Below, piece by piece: positions 8,516 to 16,203 of a DNA stretch of 44,656 nucleotides; position 1 is the first letter of the stretch, and every line of letters starts with the position of its first letter. Origin of the DNA: Candidatus Pullichristensenella stercorigallinarum (lineage in GTDB: Bacteria > Bacillota > Clostridia > Christensenellales > Aristaeellaceae); NCBI GenBank assembly GCA_018712945.1, contig DVFZ01000106.1, forward strand, positions 1-44,656, read 5' to 3'. The position numbers were made by a program, and so were the translations under genes. The notes beneath the pieces were generated by a model. The model did no database searches. It saw only the letters and a program-made list of their open reading frames with translations, and had not been told where the DNA came from.

Positions 8516-8629
8516 ACCTGGATACTTCCGCTCGTCTTTGAGCGCCCTGCTGCCCGTTTCCTGGTTGTCCGCGCAGATTTCAGCCATTTCCTGCAAGGAT
8601 TCCCTTTCTGCCTTGGTGCGCGCAGGGCG
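8492..8629 (-). pseudogene. Possible eroded gene end
   Basis: A 45-codon minus-strand frame without a convincing start reads like a real helical C-terminus (ESLQEMAEICADNQETGS, then RALKDERKYPG). A different frame immediately upstream opens with MRGYFYWFERTG, so a frameshifted remnant is possible. It overlaps the small plus-strand ORF, and at most one of the two is likely to be real. Confidence 0.2.
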
Positions 8630-8692
8630 CTATCCATCCTGTCCGTTCAAACCAATAAAAGTAGCCGCGCATGTCCGCTCCTGTCAAGCCAC

Positions 8693-8721
8693 TTGTGTGC
8701 GGCCTGGTTTTGGGGTATAAT
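8693..8721 (+). promoter_or_regulatory. Sigma-A promoter of the GT-C-like gene
   Basis: The -35 is TTGTGT (8693-8698), the spacer 17 bp and the -10 TATAAT (8716-8721). The start codon follows at 8747. Confidence 0.7.
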
Positions 8722-8746
8722 ATCCGGGAAGAAGGGAGCGCTGCGC

Positions 8747-9913
8747 TTGAAAAATTTCACCCGCCGGATTTTGCCGCCGCTGACGGCGTTTTTGATTATC
8801 TGCTGCGTCTACGCGGGGGTGCATCTGGCGCTGGGCACGCAGCCGTTTGCCCATTCGGATTATGATTCCTATACCTTGCAGGCGCTGGCCTGGCGCGAGG
8901 GGAAGATATCGCTGGGGCAGGATTATCCGCATTTGGAATTGGCGGTTTACGAGGGCGACTGGTACGTGAGCTTTCCGCCGGTGCCGTCGCTTGTGCAGCT
9001 TCCGCTGACGCTGCTTTTTGGCCGTGAAACGCCCGATGGCCTGTTGGTGAAGCTGTATGTAACCGGCGCATTCTGGATTTTATACGATTACTTCCGCCGC
9101 ACCCGCCGTCTGCGGCCATGGCACGCCAGCCTGTGGGCGTTGTTCCTGGTGTTTGCCACGAATATGGTATCCGTGTCGCTGGATGGCGGCGTGTGGTATC
9201 AGGCGCAAACGCTGAATTTCCTGTTGCTCACCGGGGCGTTTTCGGCCATGGCGCGCCGGCGGCCGACGCTTTCGTGCCTGCTTTACGCGCTGGCGGTGGG
9301 CTGCCGGCCGTTTACGGTGCTGTTTGGCCCGGTGTTGCTTTTGATGTATCTGCATAAAAAAGAGCGCCCACGGCTGTGGCCGGGGTTGGCGGTGGGGCTG
9401 TGCGTGGCTGCCTGCTATGCCGCCTACAACTATGCGCGCTTTGGCAACCCCTTTGAATTTGGCCACAACTACCTGCCAGAGTTCACCCGCGTGGAAAACG
9501 GCCAGTTTTCCCTCGCCTATGTGGCCGGGAACATACGCACTTTCCTGTTCGGGGCGCCCTTTTCTGTGGAAAACGGCGTATGGACGCTCAATAAGTTTGG
9601 CTTTTCAATGTTTTTGTGTAACCCCGTGTTATGGATGACGCTTGTTTGGCTCATTGAGGCCGCCGTGCGCCGCCGCTTGCGGCCGCAGATGGTTTTGTGC
9701 TGGCTGCTGATGCTCATCCATCTTTTCTGCCTGCTTTTGCACAAGAGCTTTGGCGGCTTCCAATTCGGCGCGCGCTATACGCTGGAATTGATCCCCTACG
9801 CCTTCGCCATGCTCCATTTCGCCCCCCGGCGCGCGCCGCGCGCGTGGGAGGCGACGGTGTTTTCGCTGGCGCTCTTATTCAACGCCGTAGGCGCGGATCT
9901 GCTCAACCGCTGA
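8747..9913 (+). CDS. Polytopic membrane protein, GT-C glycosyltransferase-like
   Basis: A 388-residue integral membrane protein with about nine hydrophobic segments. The first segment (residues 8-30) is followed by a loop with HSDYDSYTLQALAW. This acidic pair just after TM1 and the tyrosine-rich surroundings resemble GT-C enzymes (PMT/ArnT type), which move sugars from polyprenyl phosphates to acceptors on the outer face of the membrane. Later parts (CRPFTVLFGP, NYARFGNPFEFGHNYLPEF) are also typical of this broad group. The start is TTG at 8747, set by AAGGGAG 8 nt upstream; no ATG fits. The end overlaps the convergent spoIIID gene by 11 bp. Substrate unknown; a cell-envelope role is inferred. 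Confidence 0.75.
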   Translation: MKNFTRRILPPLTAFLIICCVYAGVHLALGTQPFAHSDYDSYTLQALAWREGKISLGQDYPHLELAVYEGDWYVSFPPVPSLVQLPLTLLFGRETPDGLLVKLYVTGAFWILYDYFRRTRRLRPWHASLWALFLVFATNMVSVSLDGGVWYQAQTLNFLLLTGAFSAMARRRPTLSCLLYALAVGCRPFTVLFGPVLLLMYLHKKERPRLWPGLAVGLCVAACYAAYNYARFGNPFEFGHNYLPEFTRVENGQFSLAYVAGNIRTFLFGAPFSVENGVWTLNKFGFSMFLCNPVLWMTLVWLIEAAVRRRLRPQMVLCWLLMLIHLFCLLLHKSFGGFQFGARYTLELIPYAFAMLHFAPRRAPRAWEATVFSLALLFNAVGADLLNR

Positions 9914-10172
9914 GCGTGCCTTCGCGCCGGCGTTCGTATTTGCGGCGCGTGGCCATGCCGCCGCGCAGGTGCCGTTCGCGGCGGTTTTTATCCAGCACGG
10001 CGCTGACCTCGGCAAACAGCCCGGGGTCGATTTCCTTGAGGCGTTTGCGCATGTCCTTGTGGATGGTGGTCTTGCTCACGCCGAAGCGTTCGGCGCACTG
10101 ACGCACGGTGGCGCCGGTTGCCAGGATGTGCCTGGCGGCGTCGGTCACGCGAATATAGATCTCCCGCTTCAC
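9903..10172 (-). CDS. spoIIID: Sporulation transcription factor SpoIIID
   Basis: SpoIIID is a small mother-cell DNA-binding protein that activates and represses sigma-E regulon genes during endospore formation. The product is 89 residues from the GTG at 10172, or 91 from the ATG at 10178; the B. subtilis protein is 93. The helix-turn-helix ATVRQCAERFGVSKTTIHKD and the conserved RHLRGGMATRRKY C-terminal part match the family closely. GGAGGGG sits only 2 nt before the ATG but 8 nt before the GTG, so the GTG is the better start. The 3' end overlaps the convergent membrane protein gene. This is one of the clearest signs that the organism sporulates. Confidence 0.95.
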   Translation of the reverse strand: MKREIYIRVTDAARHILATGATVRQCAERFGVSKTTIHKDMRKRLKEIDPGLFAEVSAVLDKNRRERHLRGGMATRRKYERRREGTLSG

Positions 10173-10222
10173 CCGCATCCCCTCCACGGCATGCTATGCG
10201 CGCCGGGATGCGCAAATGCGGG

Positions 10223-10259
10223 AAAGGCCGCCCCGCGCCATGCGCGCGGGGCGGCCTTT
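10223..10259 (-). terminator. Terminator between the WG-repeat gene and spoIIID
   Basis: A 16-bp perfect stem, AAAGGCCGCCCCGCGC with its complement, and loop CATGC. It lies just after the stop of the minus-strand WG-repeat gene and upstream of spoIIID. The tail is short (TTT), but the stem is very strong. Confidence 0.7.
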
Positions 10260-10280
10260 GGATTGCGTATGTTGCGTATG

Positions 10281-11603
10281 TCAGGTATGTTCCACGGTAT
10301 AGGCGGTCTTGCCGCCGTCGGTTTCGATCAGCACGGCCGAACCGTCGGCGGCGATGAGCGCGGAAACGGCGTAGGGCAGCGCCTCCTGGGTCAGCTCGTT
10401 TCCATGCCAGTCGATCAGATGCCATTGGCCGCTTTCATCCTGCGCCTTGAGCAGCGTGCCGTCGCCGCCGGGGAAGGGGGAGATGGCGGCGTAGTCCGTG
10501 CGCGTGAGCGTACCGTCGGCGGCGGCAATGAAAAGCTGGCCGCGGTTGTCGGTGAGGACCATGCTCAGGCCGACGATGGTGACGTTTTTATAGTCCACCG
10601 GGAAGGCGAGCGCGCCATCCGCGCCGGCGTAGTTGTAAGCGCCGTCCCGCTGCACGCAGCTATAACCGCCCACGCGGCTGGTATAACCGCTGCCATAGCG
10701 CAAATACTCGATGCCGTCGAATTCGCAGGGAACCACCAGGTTGCCGTCCAAGTCGATCAGGCCGCATTTTTCGTCCTTTTCCACGCGCGCAAAGCCGTTT
10801 GCGTCATAGCCGTATACGGCGTCGTATTCGCAATCGGTCAAAAGGTTGCCCTCTAGGTCGCACACGCCGATTTTATAGCGATCGTCGCTGACAGAGAGCC
10901 GGCCGGCGCCCAGTTCCGCCCCGAAGCGGTGGCCGGGAAGAATTACCGCGCCGGTGCTTAAACAGACCACGTCGCCGTTTTCGGTGGCGTAGGCGTTATA
11001 GGGACTGGCAAGGCCGTCGCGCACCAGGCGCAGGTTTTCATCGTAAATGGCCACGTCGCCGTCACGGTTCTGCACGTAGAGATAGTCGCCGTGGGCGCGG
11101 ATAACTTCGCAGCCCTGATGGGTGAAGTATCCCACATAGCCGGGGCCGGAAAGGTCATAGACATCGTAGGAAACGGCGTTGTAGTCCAAGTCGTCGATAT
11201 AGTCCTCATAGTCGCAGGGCTGGATGCTGGTCACTTCCAGCGTCACGCCCACGGCCCAGCGCTCGGAAAGGAACAGTATATCGCCATACTGGAAGGGGAT
11301 GACTTCGCTCCCCCGCGCGTCCAACGCCCCGCGCACGTTGAGCCCCTCTTCCGTCTGGGCGACGTAATAGCCCTCTACGCCGTAACCGCTCAGGCTTTCG
11401 TAGGCGCAGGGGATGAGTTCATTGCCCTGCAAATCGAACAGGCCCTCGAGATAGTCCTCGTTCGCGTCGATCACCAGGGCGCAGTCGTCCTCGAAGTAGG
11501 CGTAGTTGCTGAATGTGCCTGCCGGGGAGAGGGAAATCTCCGCCGCGGCGAGGGCAGGGGCGCACAGAAGGAGCGTCAAAAGCGCGCAGAGCCGTTTTTT
11601 CAT
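10281..11603 (-). CDS. Secreted WG-repeat protein, copy 1
   Basis: A 440-residue exported protein with a signal peptide (MKKRLCALLTLLLCAPALAA, likely cleaved near residue 20-22). The rest is made of repeated short units of the WG-repeat type (KWG/DxxGNxVIPxxYD), such as LFDLQGNELIPCAYESL, LIDLDGNLVVPCEFDGI and HLIDWHGNELTQ, a beta-rich surface repeat family of unknown function. It is rich in Asp, Tyr and Gly, and acidic. The ATG at 11603 has GGAGG 8 nt upstream. It lies downstream of a longer paralogue (11675-13174) with matching order of repeats, so the two arose by tandem duplication. A cell-envelope or extracellular binding role is inferred only. Confidence 0.85.
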   Translation of the reverse strand: MKKRLCALLTLLLCAPALAAAEISLSPAGTFSNYAYFEDDCALVIDANEDYLEGLFDLQGNELIPCAYESLSGYGVEGYYVAQTEEGLNVRGALDARGSEVIPFQYGDILFLSERWAVGVTLEVTSIQPCDYEDYIDDLDYNAVSYDVYDLSGPGYVGYFTHQGCEVIRAHGDYLYVQNRDGDVAIYDENLRLVRDGLASPYNAYATENGDVVCLSTGAVILPGHRFGAELGAGRLSVSDDRYKIGVCDLEGNLLTDCEYDAVYGYDANGFARVEKDEKCGLIDLDGNLVVPCEFDGIEYLRYGSGYTSRVGGYSCVQRDGAYNYAGADGALAFPVDYKNVTIVGLSMVLTDNRGQLFIAAADGTLTRTDYAAISPFPGGDGTLLKAQDESGQWHLIDWHGNELTQEALPYAVSALIAADGSAVLIETDGGKTAYTVEHT

Positions 11604-11626
11604 AGGGGTTCCTCCGTTGGGTACAC

Positions 11627-11654
11627 TTCACGGGCACGTCGCCGTGCCCGTGAA
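11627..11654. terminator. Strong hairpin between the two WG-repeat genes
   Basis: A 12-bp stem, TTCACGGGCACG with CGTGCCCGTGAA, and loop TCGC. A-rich sequence follows on the plus strand, so the minus-strand transcript has no U-tract after it. It may be a partial terminator or an mRNA-stabilising structure that changes the ratio of the two WG proteins. Confidence 0.5.
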
Positions 11655-11674
11655 AAATCCGTTTGCAAATGTGT

Positions 11675-13174
11675 TTAGCCCAGCAGGCCGATTAAATCCT
11701 GGATAGCGTCAAGGGTATCCGCGCCGCTGTCAGAGCTGCTGTCCGTTTCCGCGGCAGGCGCTTCCTCGGCTTCAGGAGCCTGTGCCGTTTCCGGCGCTGC
11801 CGCTTCCGCCGTCTCGGGCGTTGCCGTTTCCATTGCGGCAAGGCCCGGGCGCGTTACGGTATAGCCGGCCATGCCGTCCTCTGTCTCCGCTAGCACGGCG
11901 CTGCCGTCCGGGGCAATGCGCATGGCGGAGTTGTAGCTATATGCAAAGTCCAACAGTACGTTGCCATGCCAGTCTACCAGGCCCCACATGCCCTCGGCAT
12001 TCCCGGCCTTGAGCAGCATGCCGTCGCCGCCCGGATAGGGGGCAAACTCGGCGTAGGTAGTGGGCGTGGCGGTGCCGTCGGCGGCGATGATGTACAATTC
12101 GCCGGTAATATCCGGCACAATCATGCTCAGACCGATCACGGTGTGCTGGGCATAGTTGACTGGGCAGGTGACCTCGCCGGTGGCGAGAGAGACATATCCA
12201 TACTTGCCGGCCTTTTCCACGTAGGCGTAGCCGTTGAGCCCGTACACATAGTCCCCGCCATAGTTGAGCATTTCGAAGCCGTCGTATTCACAGGGCACCA
12301 CCAGGTTGCCCTGGCTGTCCACCATGCCGTAGAGGTCGCCCTTGACCACGCGGGCATAGCCGTTGGCGTCGTATTCATAAATCTGGTCGTACTCGCCAAA
12401 GGGAATGACGATATTGCCAGCCAGATCCACCGCGCCGATGTCGTAGCTGTCATTGCGCACGGTGAGCAGGCCGTTGCCGATGTCGTCATAGTAGCTGTAG
12501 CCGGGAACGACCACTTCGCCGGTGCTGAGGCTGATTACGCCCTCGTCGGAGCTGGCGTAGCAGTCGTAGAAGGAATCCGTGGCGCCCACAACGGCCAGGG
12601 TTTCATCGTAAATGCTGATCGTGCCGGAACGATCTTCGATATACAGATAATCGCCGTAGGCGTTGGCGTTGTTTAACTGCTGGCGGGTAAGCGAACCCAC
12701 CATGCTGCCCGCGGCAAGGTCGTACACGTCGTAGGCGGTGACGATGTAATGCTCGTCGCCCAGGAAAGCCTCGTAGTCATAGTCATCGCTGTCGGTTTCT
12801 TCCAGTTTCACGCCCAGCGCCCAGCGCTCGGAGAGAAAGTCGATATCGCCGTATTCCATGGGAATAACCAGTTCGCCCGCGGCGTTGAGCGCGCCCGCCT
12901 TGTTGACGCCGTTTTCGTTCTGCACGGTATAGTAGCTGCACTCGCCGTATTCTTCCAGACTACCGTAGGCGCAGGGGATCAATTCGTTCCCCTGAATATC
13001 GAACACGCCTTCGAGGTATTGGCCGTTTGTGTCGATAACGCGGGCGCAGTCGTCCTCAAAGTCGGCATAGTCGCTGAAAGTTCCAGCCGGGACAAGCGCG
13101 ATTTCCGCACTTTCCTCGGCAAAGGCAGGCAGGCACAGAACCAGCGCCAGCAGCAAAAGGCACAGCTTTTTCAT
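11675..13174 (-). CDS. Secreted WG-repeat protein, copy 2
   Basis: A 499-residue paralogue of the downstream gene, sharing its signal peptide, the opening GTFSDYADFEDDCARVID and the order of WG-type units (FDIQGNELIPCAYGSL, VDSQGNLVVPCEYDGF, WGLVDWHGNVLL). It differs by an extra C-terminal tail of about 55 residues. The tail is rich in Ala, Glu, Pro and Thr, ends in an acidic Ser/Asp stretch and closes with a short hydrophobic helix (LDAIQDLIGLLG). The signal peptide MKKLCLLLLALVLCLPAFA is cleaved near residue 19-21. The ATG at 13174 has AAGGGGG upstream. It is probably co-transcribed with copy 1. No LPXTG or membrane anchor is visible; the terminal helix may serve for association. Confidence 0.85.
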   Translation of the reverse strand: MKKLCLLLLALVLCLPAFAEESAEIALVPAGTFSDYADFEDDCARVIDTNGQYLEGVFDIQGNELIPCAYGSLEEYGECSYYTVQNENGVNKAGALNAAGELVIPMEYGDIDFLSERWALGVKLEETDSDDYDYEAFLGDEHYIVTAYDVYDLAAGSMVGSLTRQQLNNANAYGDYLYIEDRSGTISIYDETLAVVGATDSFYDCYASSDEGVISLSTGEVVVPGYSYYDDIGNGLLTVRNDSYDIGAVDLAGNIVIPFGEYDQIYEYDANGYARVVKGDLYGMVDSQGNLVVPCEYDGFEMLNYGGDYVYGLNGYAYVEKAGKYGYVSLATGEVTCPVNYAQHTVIGLSMIVPDITGELYIIAADGTATPTTYAEFAPYPGGDGMLLKAGNAEGMWGLVDWHGNVLLDFAYSYNSAMRIAPDGSAVLAETEDGMAGYTVTRPGLAAMETATPETAEAAAPETAQAPEAEEAPAAETDSSSDSGADTLDAIQDLIGLLG

Positions 13175-13210
13175 AAAGAATCCCCCTTTTTATAGAATGC
13201 CTATACTATT

Positions 13211-13216
13211 ATTATA
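13211..13216 (-). promoter_or_regulatory. -10 element upstream of the WG-repeat genes
   Basis: TATAAT on the minus strand, 37 nt before the ATG at 13174, in an AT-rich patch that contrasts with the GC-rich surroundings. The best -35 (TTGATG) is 20 bp away, too far for a good match, so only the -10 is confident. Confidence 0.4.
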
Positions 13217-13268
13217 AGGGAAACCCGTGAAAATATCATCAAAAGCCGGAATAGCTTTGGTTAAGCCA

Positions 13269-13859
13269 TCAGCCCAGCTCCTCGCCTACCACCATGCACA
13301 GATAGGCGGCGGCGGCGTCGAAGCGCGCATCGTGATAGTGGTCGCCGCCGCCGAACCACTTGCGGCACTTGCGCGTTACCAGCTCCGGGGTAATGCCAAA
13401 GTGCTTCATCAATTCCTCCAGGCGCGGAGGCTTGAGCTTGCTGGGGTTTTGCTTGAGCGGTATGTTGGCTTCCTTCGTATAGTGTTGCAGCGTGCAAAAG
13501 CGGGGAATGTCGGGGAACTCCACGCCGATGCGCGCGAACTCATCGCGCAGGTAGCGCATGTCCCCGGCCACGTCGTGGCCAATGACCATGCCGCACTTTT
13601 CAAAATCGCGGTAGATTTCGTCGGCGTGGTGGGCGAACAGGTCGCCGCCGGAAAGTTTGCGCAGCTGCCCCACGCCCAGCCCGTGCACCTTGCGTGCATG
13701 GCGGTTGATGGCCTCCACGGAGAAATAAAAGTTCTTCCCCCGCACGCGACGGCCGTCGATGATGAGGTAGGAAAGTTGTATAATGCGGCTGGGGCGCATG
13801 CCGTCCAGTTCCGCGTCCAGCGCGATCATGCGCTTTTTTTCATGCTTGCGTCCAAACAA
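13269..13859 (-). CDS. DEDDh-type 3'-5' exonuclease
   Basis: A 196-residue protein of the DnaQ-like exonuclease superfamily. The three exonuclease motifs are readable: ExoI as ALDAELDG (D-x-E near residue 14-16), ExoII as GHDVAGDMRYL, and ExoIII as HDARFDAAAAY (the H-x4-D that makes it a DEDDh enzyme). Such small stand-alone proteins trim DNA or RNA; the specific role cannot be read here. The start is TTG at 13859, chosen because AGGAGGG lies 6-7 nt upstream; an ATG occurs at codon 11 but would sit just before the first catalytic motif without a ribosome binding site. It is downstream of the malY-like gene on the same strand, with a hairpin between them. Confidence 0.85.
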   Translation of the reverse strand: MFGRKHEKKRMIALDAELDGMRPSRIIQLSYLIIDGRRVRGKNFYFSVEAINRHARKVHGLGVGQLRKLSGGDLFAHHADEIYRDFEKCGMVIGHDVAGDMRYLRDEFARIGVEFPDIPRFCTLQHYTKEANIPLKQNPSKLKPPRLEELMKHFGITPELVTRKCRKWFGGGDHYHDARFDAAAAYLCMVVGEELG

Positions 13860-13882
13860 GGGTGGCCCTCCTAAGTCTTAAG

Positions 13883-13919
13883 GCGGAAGCGGACGCAAAG
13901 GCGCTGCGCCCGCTTCCGC
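13883..13919 (-). terminator. Hairpin between the MalY-like and exonuclease genes
   Basis: A 10-bp stem, GCGGAAGCGG with CCGCTTCCGC, and a 17-nt GC-rich loop. No U-tract follows on the minus strand, so it may slow rather than stop transcription into the exonuclease gene. Confidence 0.4.
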
Positions 13920-13946
13920 GCGTTCCGGGCAATGGGGAAATCCGCT

Positions 13947-15113
13947 TTACATGCGCAAGGCGCGCTCAATGCCCTCCAGCCCGGCCTGTATATTTTTGCG
14001 CTGTGTGGCCAGGTTGAGGCGGAAAAAGCCGCGGCCCTTTTCGCCGAAAAACAGGCCGGAGTTGAGGCCGACGCCGCCCACGTCGATCAGGCGGCGGAAC
14101 ATGGCTTCGTGCTCCACGCCGGTTGCGCGCATATCCAGCCACACAAGATATGTGCCTTCCAGAGGCTTGAGACTGATTTCCGGCAGCCGCGTGCCGATAA
14201 AATCATAAACCAGATTGCGGTTTTCGCAGATATAATCAATACAACCATCCAGCCAGGCGTCGCCGTGCTCATAGGCGGCGCGTTGGGCGGCCATGGCAAA
14301 CAGGTTGGGGTGGTCGGCGTTGACGCGGTGCATCTCTTTGGCCAGGCGCGCGCGCACTTCCCCGTCCGGCACAATGACGGACGACTGGCGCAGCCCGGCA
14401 AGATTAAACGCCTTGGTGGCAGAGGTGAGCATTACGGCGCGGCTGGTGAGCGTGAGCAGCGGCGTGTGCACATGCGGAGCAAAGGCGAAGGAGGCGTGGA
14501 TTTCGTCGGCAACGATCATGACCTGATACTTTTCCGCCAGCGCCACCAGGCGTTCCAGCTCCGCGCGCGTCCACACGCGGCCCACCGGGTTGTGGGGGCT
14601 ACAGAAGAACATGCACTTTACGCCGCTCTGGAAGGCCGCTTCCAGGCCGTCAAAGTCCATTTTCCAGCCCTCGTCCGTTTCCAGCAGCGGGCTTTCGGCC
14701 ACCTCGCGCCCGGCGCGCAGAACCGTCTCGCGGAAGGGCCCGTATACCGGCGGCTGAATCAGCACCCGCTCGCCTTCCCGCGTAAGCGCATAAAGGGAAA
14801 ATAGCATGCTGTCCACCACGCTGGGGCTTTGGAGAATCCAGTCCGGTTCCACCGTCAAGCCAAAGCGGCGCCGCAAAAAGCGCACCTCCGCCATGCGGTT
14901 TTCCGGATCGTCTTGCGTATAGCCGTAAATGGGATGGGCGGCGCGCGCCTTGAGCGCCTCGACGATTTCCGGGGCGCAGGCAAAGTCCATATCCGCCACC
15001 CAGAGGGGGATGACGTTTGCGCGGCCGAAAACCTCTGCGCGGCCGTCCCACTTTTCGCAGGCGGTGCCGGCGCGGTCGATAACGGCGTCAAAATAGGATG
15101 GATCAAGCTTCAT
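13947..15113 (-). CDS. MalY/PatB-type PLP C-S lyase (aminotransferase fold)
   Basis: A 388-residue fold-type I PLP enzyme of the MalY/PatB subgroup, typically cystathionine beta-lyases acting on cysteine-S-conjugates (EC 4.4.1.13). The family's DMDF motif (WVADMDFACAPEI) is present, as are CSPHNPVGRVW, VADEIHASF and the Schiff-base lysine in TSATKAFNLAG (Lys234). It probably supplies homocysteine for methionine synthesis or degrades cysteine conjugates; MalY of E. coli also modulates a regulator, which cannot be judged here. The start is the ATG at 15113, with GGAGGG upstream. The frame is open further upstream, but that part overlaps the promoter at 15151-15179. Confidence 0.9.
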   Translation of the reverse strand: MKLDPSYFDAVIDRAGTACEKWDGRAEVFGRANVIPLWVADMDFACAPEIVEALKARAAHPIYGYTQDDPENRMAEVRFLRRRFGLTVEPDWILQSPSVVDSMLFSLYALTREGERVLIQPPVYGPFRETVLRAGREVAESPLLETDEGWKMDFDGLEAAFQSGVKCMFFCSPHNPVGRVWTRAELERLVALAEKYQVMIVADEIHASFAFAPHVHTPLLTLTSRAVMLTSATKAFNLAGLRQSSVIVPDGEVRARLAKEMHRVNADHPNLFAMAAQRAAYEHGDAWLDGCIDYICENRNLVYDFIGTRLPEISLKPLEGTYLVWLDMRATGVEHEAMFRRLIDVGGVGLNSGLFFGEKGRGFFRLNLATQRKNIQAGLEGIERALRM

Positions 15114-15150
15114 TTGTTTCCCTCCGTGCGTATTGATGCGTACCCTTCCT

Positions 15151-15179
15151 ATTATACTTCTGAAACGGAAAATATGCAA
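15151..15179 (-). promoter_or_regulatory. Sigma-A promoter of the MalY-like gene
   Basis: On the minus strand the -35 is TTGCAT (15179-15174), the spacer 17 bp and the -10 TATAAT (15156-15151). The ATG follows 37 nt later. Confidence 0.75.
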
Positions 15180-15314
15180 TACAACATTTGCGCAATTATT
15201 TTTCATCAAAATGAAACAATATGGTCGCACTCATGCCACATAAATGCGGTAATATAAATTGTCAACGGTGGATTATCCCTCATCCCATTCCCCAACCCCT
15301 CCACCGTCGATCGG

Positions 15315-15344
15315 CGGCGCCTCATGTGGGGCGCCGTTTGTTTT
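15315..15344 (+). terminator. Orphan terminator-like hairpin
   Basis: CGGCGCC (15315-15321) pairs with GGCGCCG (15330-15336), and TTTGTTTT follows. No plus-strand gene precedes it, so it could end a short untranslated transcript from the divergent region. No matching promoter was identified. Confidence 0.4.
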
Positions 15345-15395
15345 GCCTTCGATGGATTTTGCCGAATTTTGTCAATAAGCGTAACCTTGCCGGGC

Positions 15396-15425
15396 TTGAC
15401 ACGGTATAAATTGCATGCCTATAAT
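15396..15425 (+). promoter_or_regulatory. Consensus sigma-A promoter of the YoaK-like gene
   Basis: The -35 is TTGACA (15396-15401), the spacer 18 bp and the -10 TATAAT (15420-15425). Both hexamers are perfect matches. Confidence 0.85.
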
Positions 15426-15453
15426 AGAAACGCAAATTTGAGGGGGTCTTGCC

Positions 15454-16146
15454 ATGTTCCATAAAGCAAAGCTCGCGGATGGCGAGCGTTCGCTGCCGCG
15501 GCATCAGATCTTCGCGGTAGGAATTATCCTGTCCATGCTCGCCGGGTATCTGGAAGCCTATACCTATATACTGCGCGGCGGCGTATTCTGCAATGGGCAG
15601 ACTTCCAACATTGCCCTGATGATGATCAACTTTGTCCGCGGCGATTTTTCCCGCGCGCTGTACTATCCGATTCCGATTGCGGCCTTCTTTTTCGGCATTG
15701 TGTTTGCGGCGTTTTTGCGTTCGCATATGCACAACCTGAAATGGGCGCGCGTGGAAATGTTGTTTTTGCTGCTGGAAATGGCGCTTTTGTTCATAGTGGG
15801 ATTTGTGCCGCAGGGCGGCGGCGATACGCCGGTGAATATTGTGGTAACGTTCATTTGCGCGGTGCAGTATGAAATTTTCCGCGAAACCAGAGGCCTGCCC
15901 TACGCCAGTATTTTCTGCACCGGCAATTTGCGCACGGCGGCGGAGTACTTTTACGCTTTTACTAGCCAGCGCGACCGTCAGGCGGGGGCCACCTGCCTGC
16001 GTTATCTGATTGTCATTGGCGCGTTCGCATTGGGCGTGTTTGGCGGCGCACAATTGGCGCGCGTGTGGGACGTAAAGTCCATCTGGGTGTGCTGTGTGAT
16101 GCTGGTGGCTTTGATGCCGCTGATGGTACGTGTGAAACCCAACTAA
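15454..16146 (+). CDS. YoaK-family (DUF1275) membrane protein
   Basis: A 230-residue membrane protein with about six hydrophobic segments. The N-terminal region LSMLAGYLEAYTYILRGGVFCNGQTSNIALM is the DUF1275/YoaK signature (G-x-x-D/E-a-x-x, then a-x-x-T-G-N/T-S-N). The function of the family is unknown. A C-terminal CTGNLRTAAE segment repeats the theme, as expected from the family's internal pseudo-symmetry. The ATG at 15454 has AGGGGG upstream and a consensus promoter 30 bp before it. It stands alone, ended by a strong terminator shared with the convergent divIC. Confidence 0.88.
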   Translation: MFHKAKLADGERSLPRHQIFAVGIILSMLAGYLEAYTYILRGGVFCNGQTSNIALMMINFVRGDFSRALYYPIPIAAFFFGIVFAAFLRSHMHNLKWARVEMLFLLLEMALLFIVGFVPQGGGDTPVNIVVTFICAVQYEIFRETRGLPYASIFCTGNLRTAAEYFYAFTSQRDRQAGATCLRYLIVIGAFALGVFGGAQLARVWDVKSIWVCCVMLVALMPLMVRVKPN

Positions 16147-16156
16147 AAAAACCGTG

Positions 16157-16191
16157 AAAAAAGCTGTCCGCTTAATGCGGGCAGCTTTTTT
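16157..16191. terminator. Bidirectional terminator between yoaK-like gene and divIC
   Basis: A 15-bp stem (AAAAAAGCTGTCCGC with GCGGGCAGCTTTTTT, one G-T pair) and loop TTAAT. It gives T-tracts on both strands and so serves both convergent genes. Confidence 0.88.
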
Positions 16192-16203
16192 AAAACATTT
16201 CGT

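Larger units (their letters stand above)
8292..8746. other. 455-bp intergenic region
   Basis: It contains the hairpin at 8301-8323, a possible 41-codon ORF at 8390-8515, a possible eroded frame on the minus strand (8492-8629) and the promoter at 8693-8721. Nothing else with coding character was seen. Confidence 0.5.
15114..15453. other. Divergent intergenic region, 340 bp
   Basis: It holds the two outward-facing promoters (15151-15179 minus, 15396-15425 plus) and the orphan terminator-like hairpin at 15315-15344. Otherwise it is AT-rich with no convincing gene. Confidence 0.55.

Noticed and set aside
10179..10250. A sigma-E promoter for spoIIID (GCATTT ... CATAGCAT)
   Set aside because: The match is weak and the spacer of about 15 bp fits poorly; not listed as a feature.
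15322..16053. A 243-codon minus-strand frame opposite the yoaK-like gene
   Set aside because: Antisense to a clear membrane protein gene with its own consensus promoter; no ribosome binding site.
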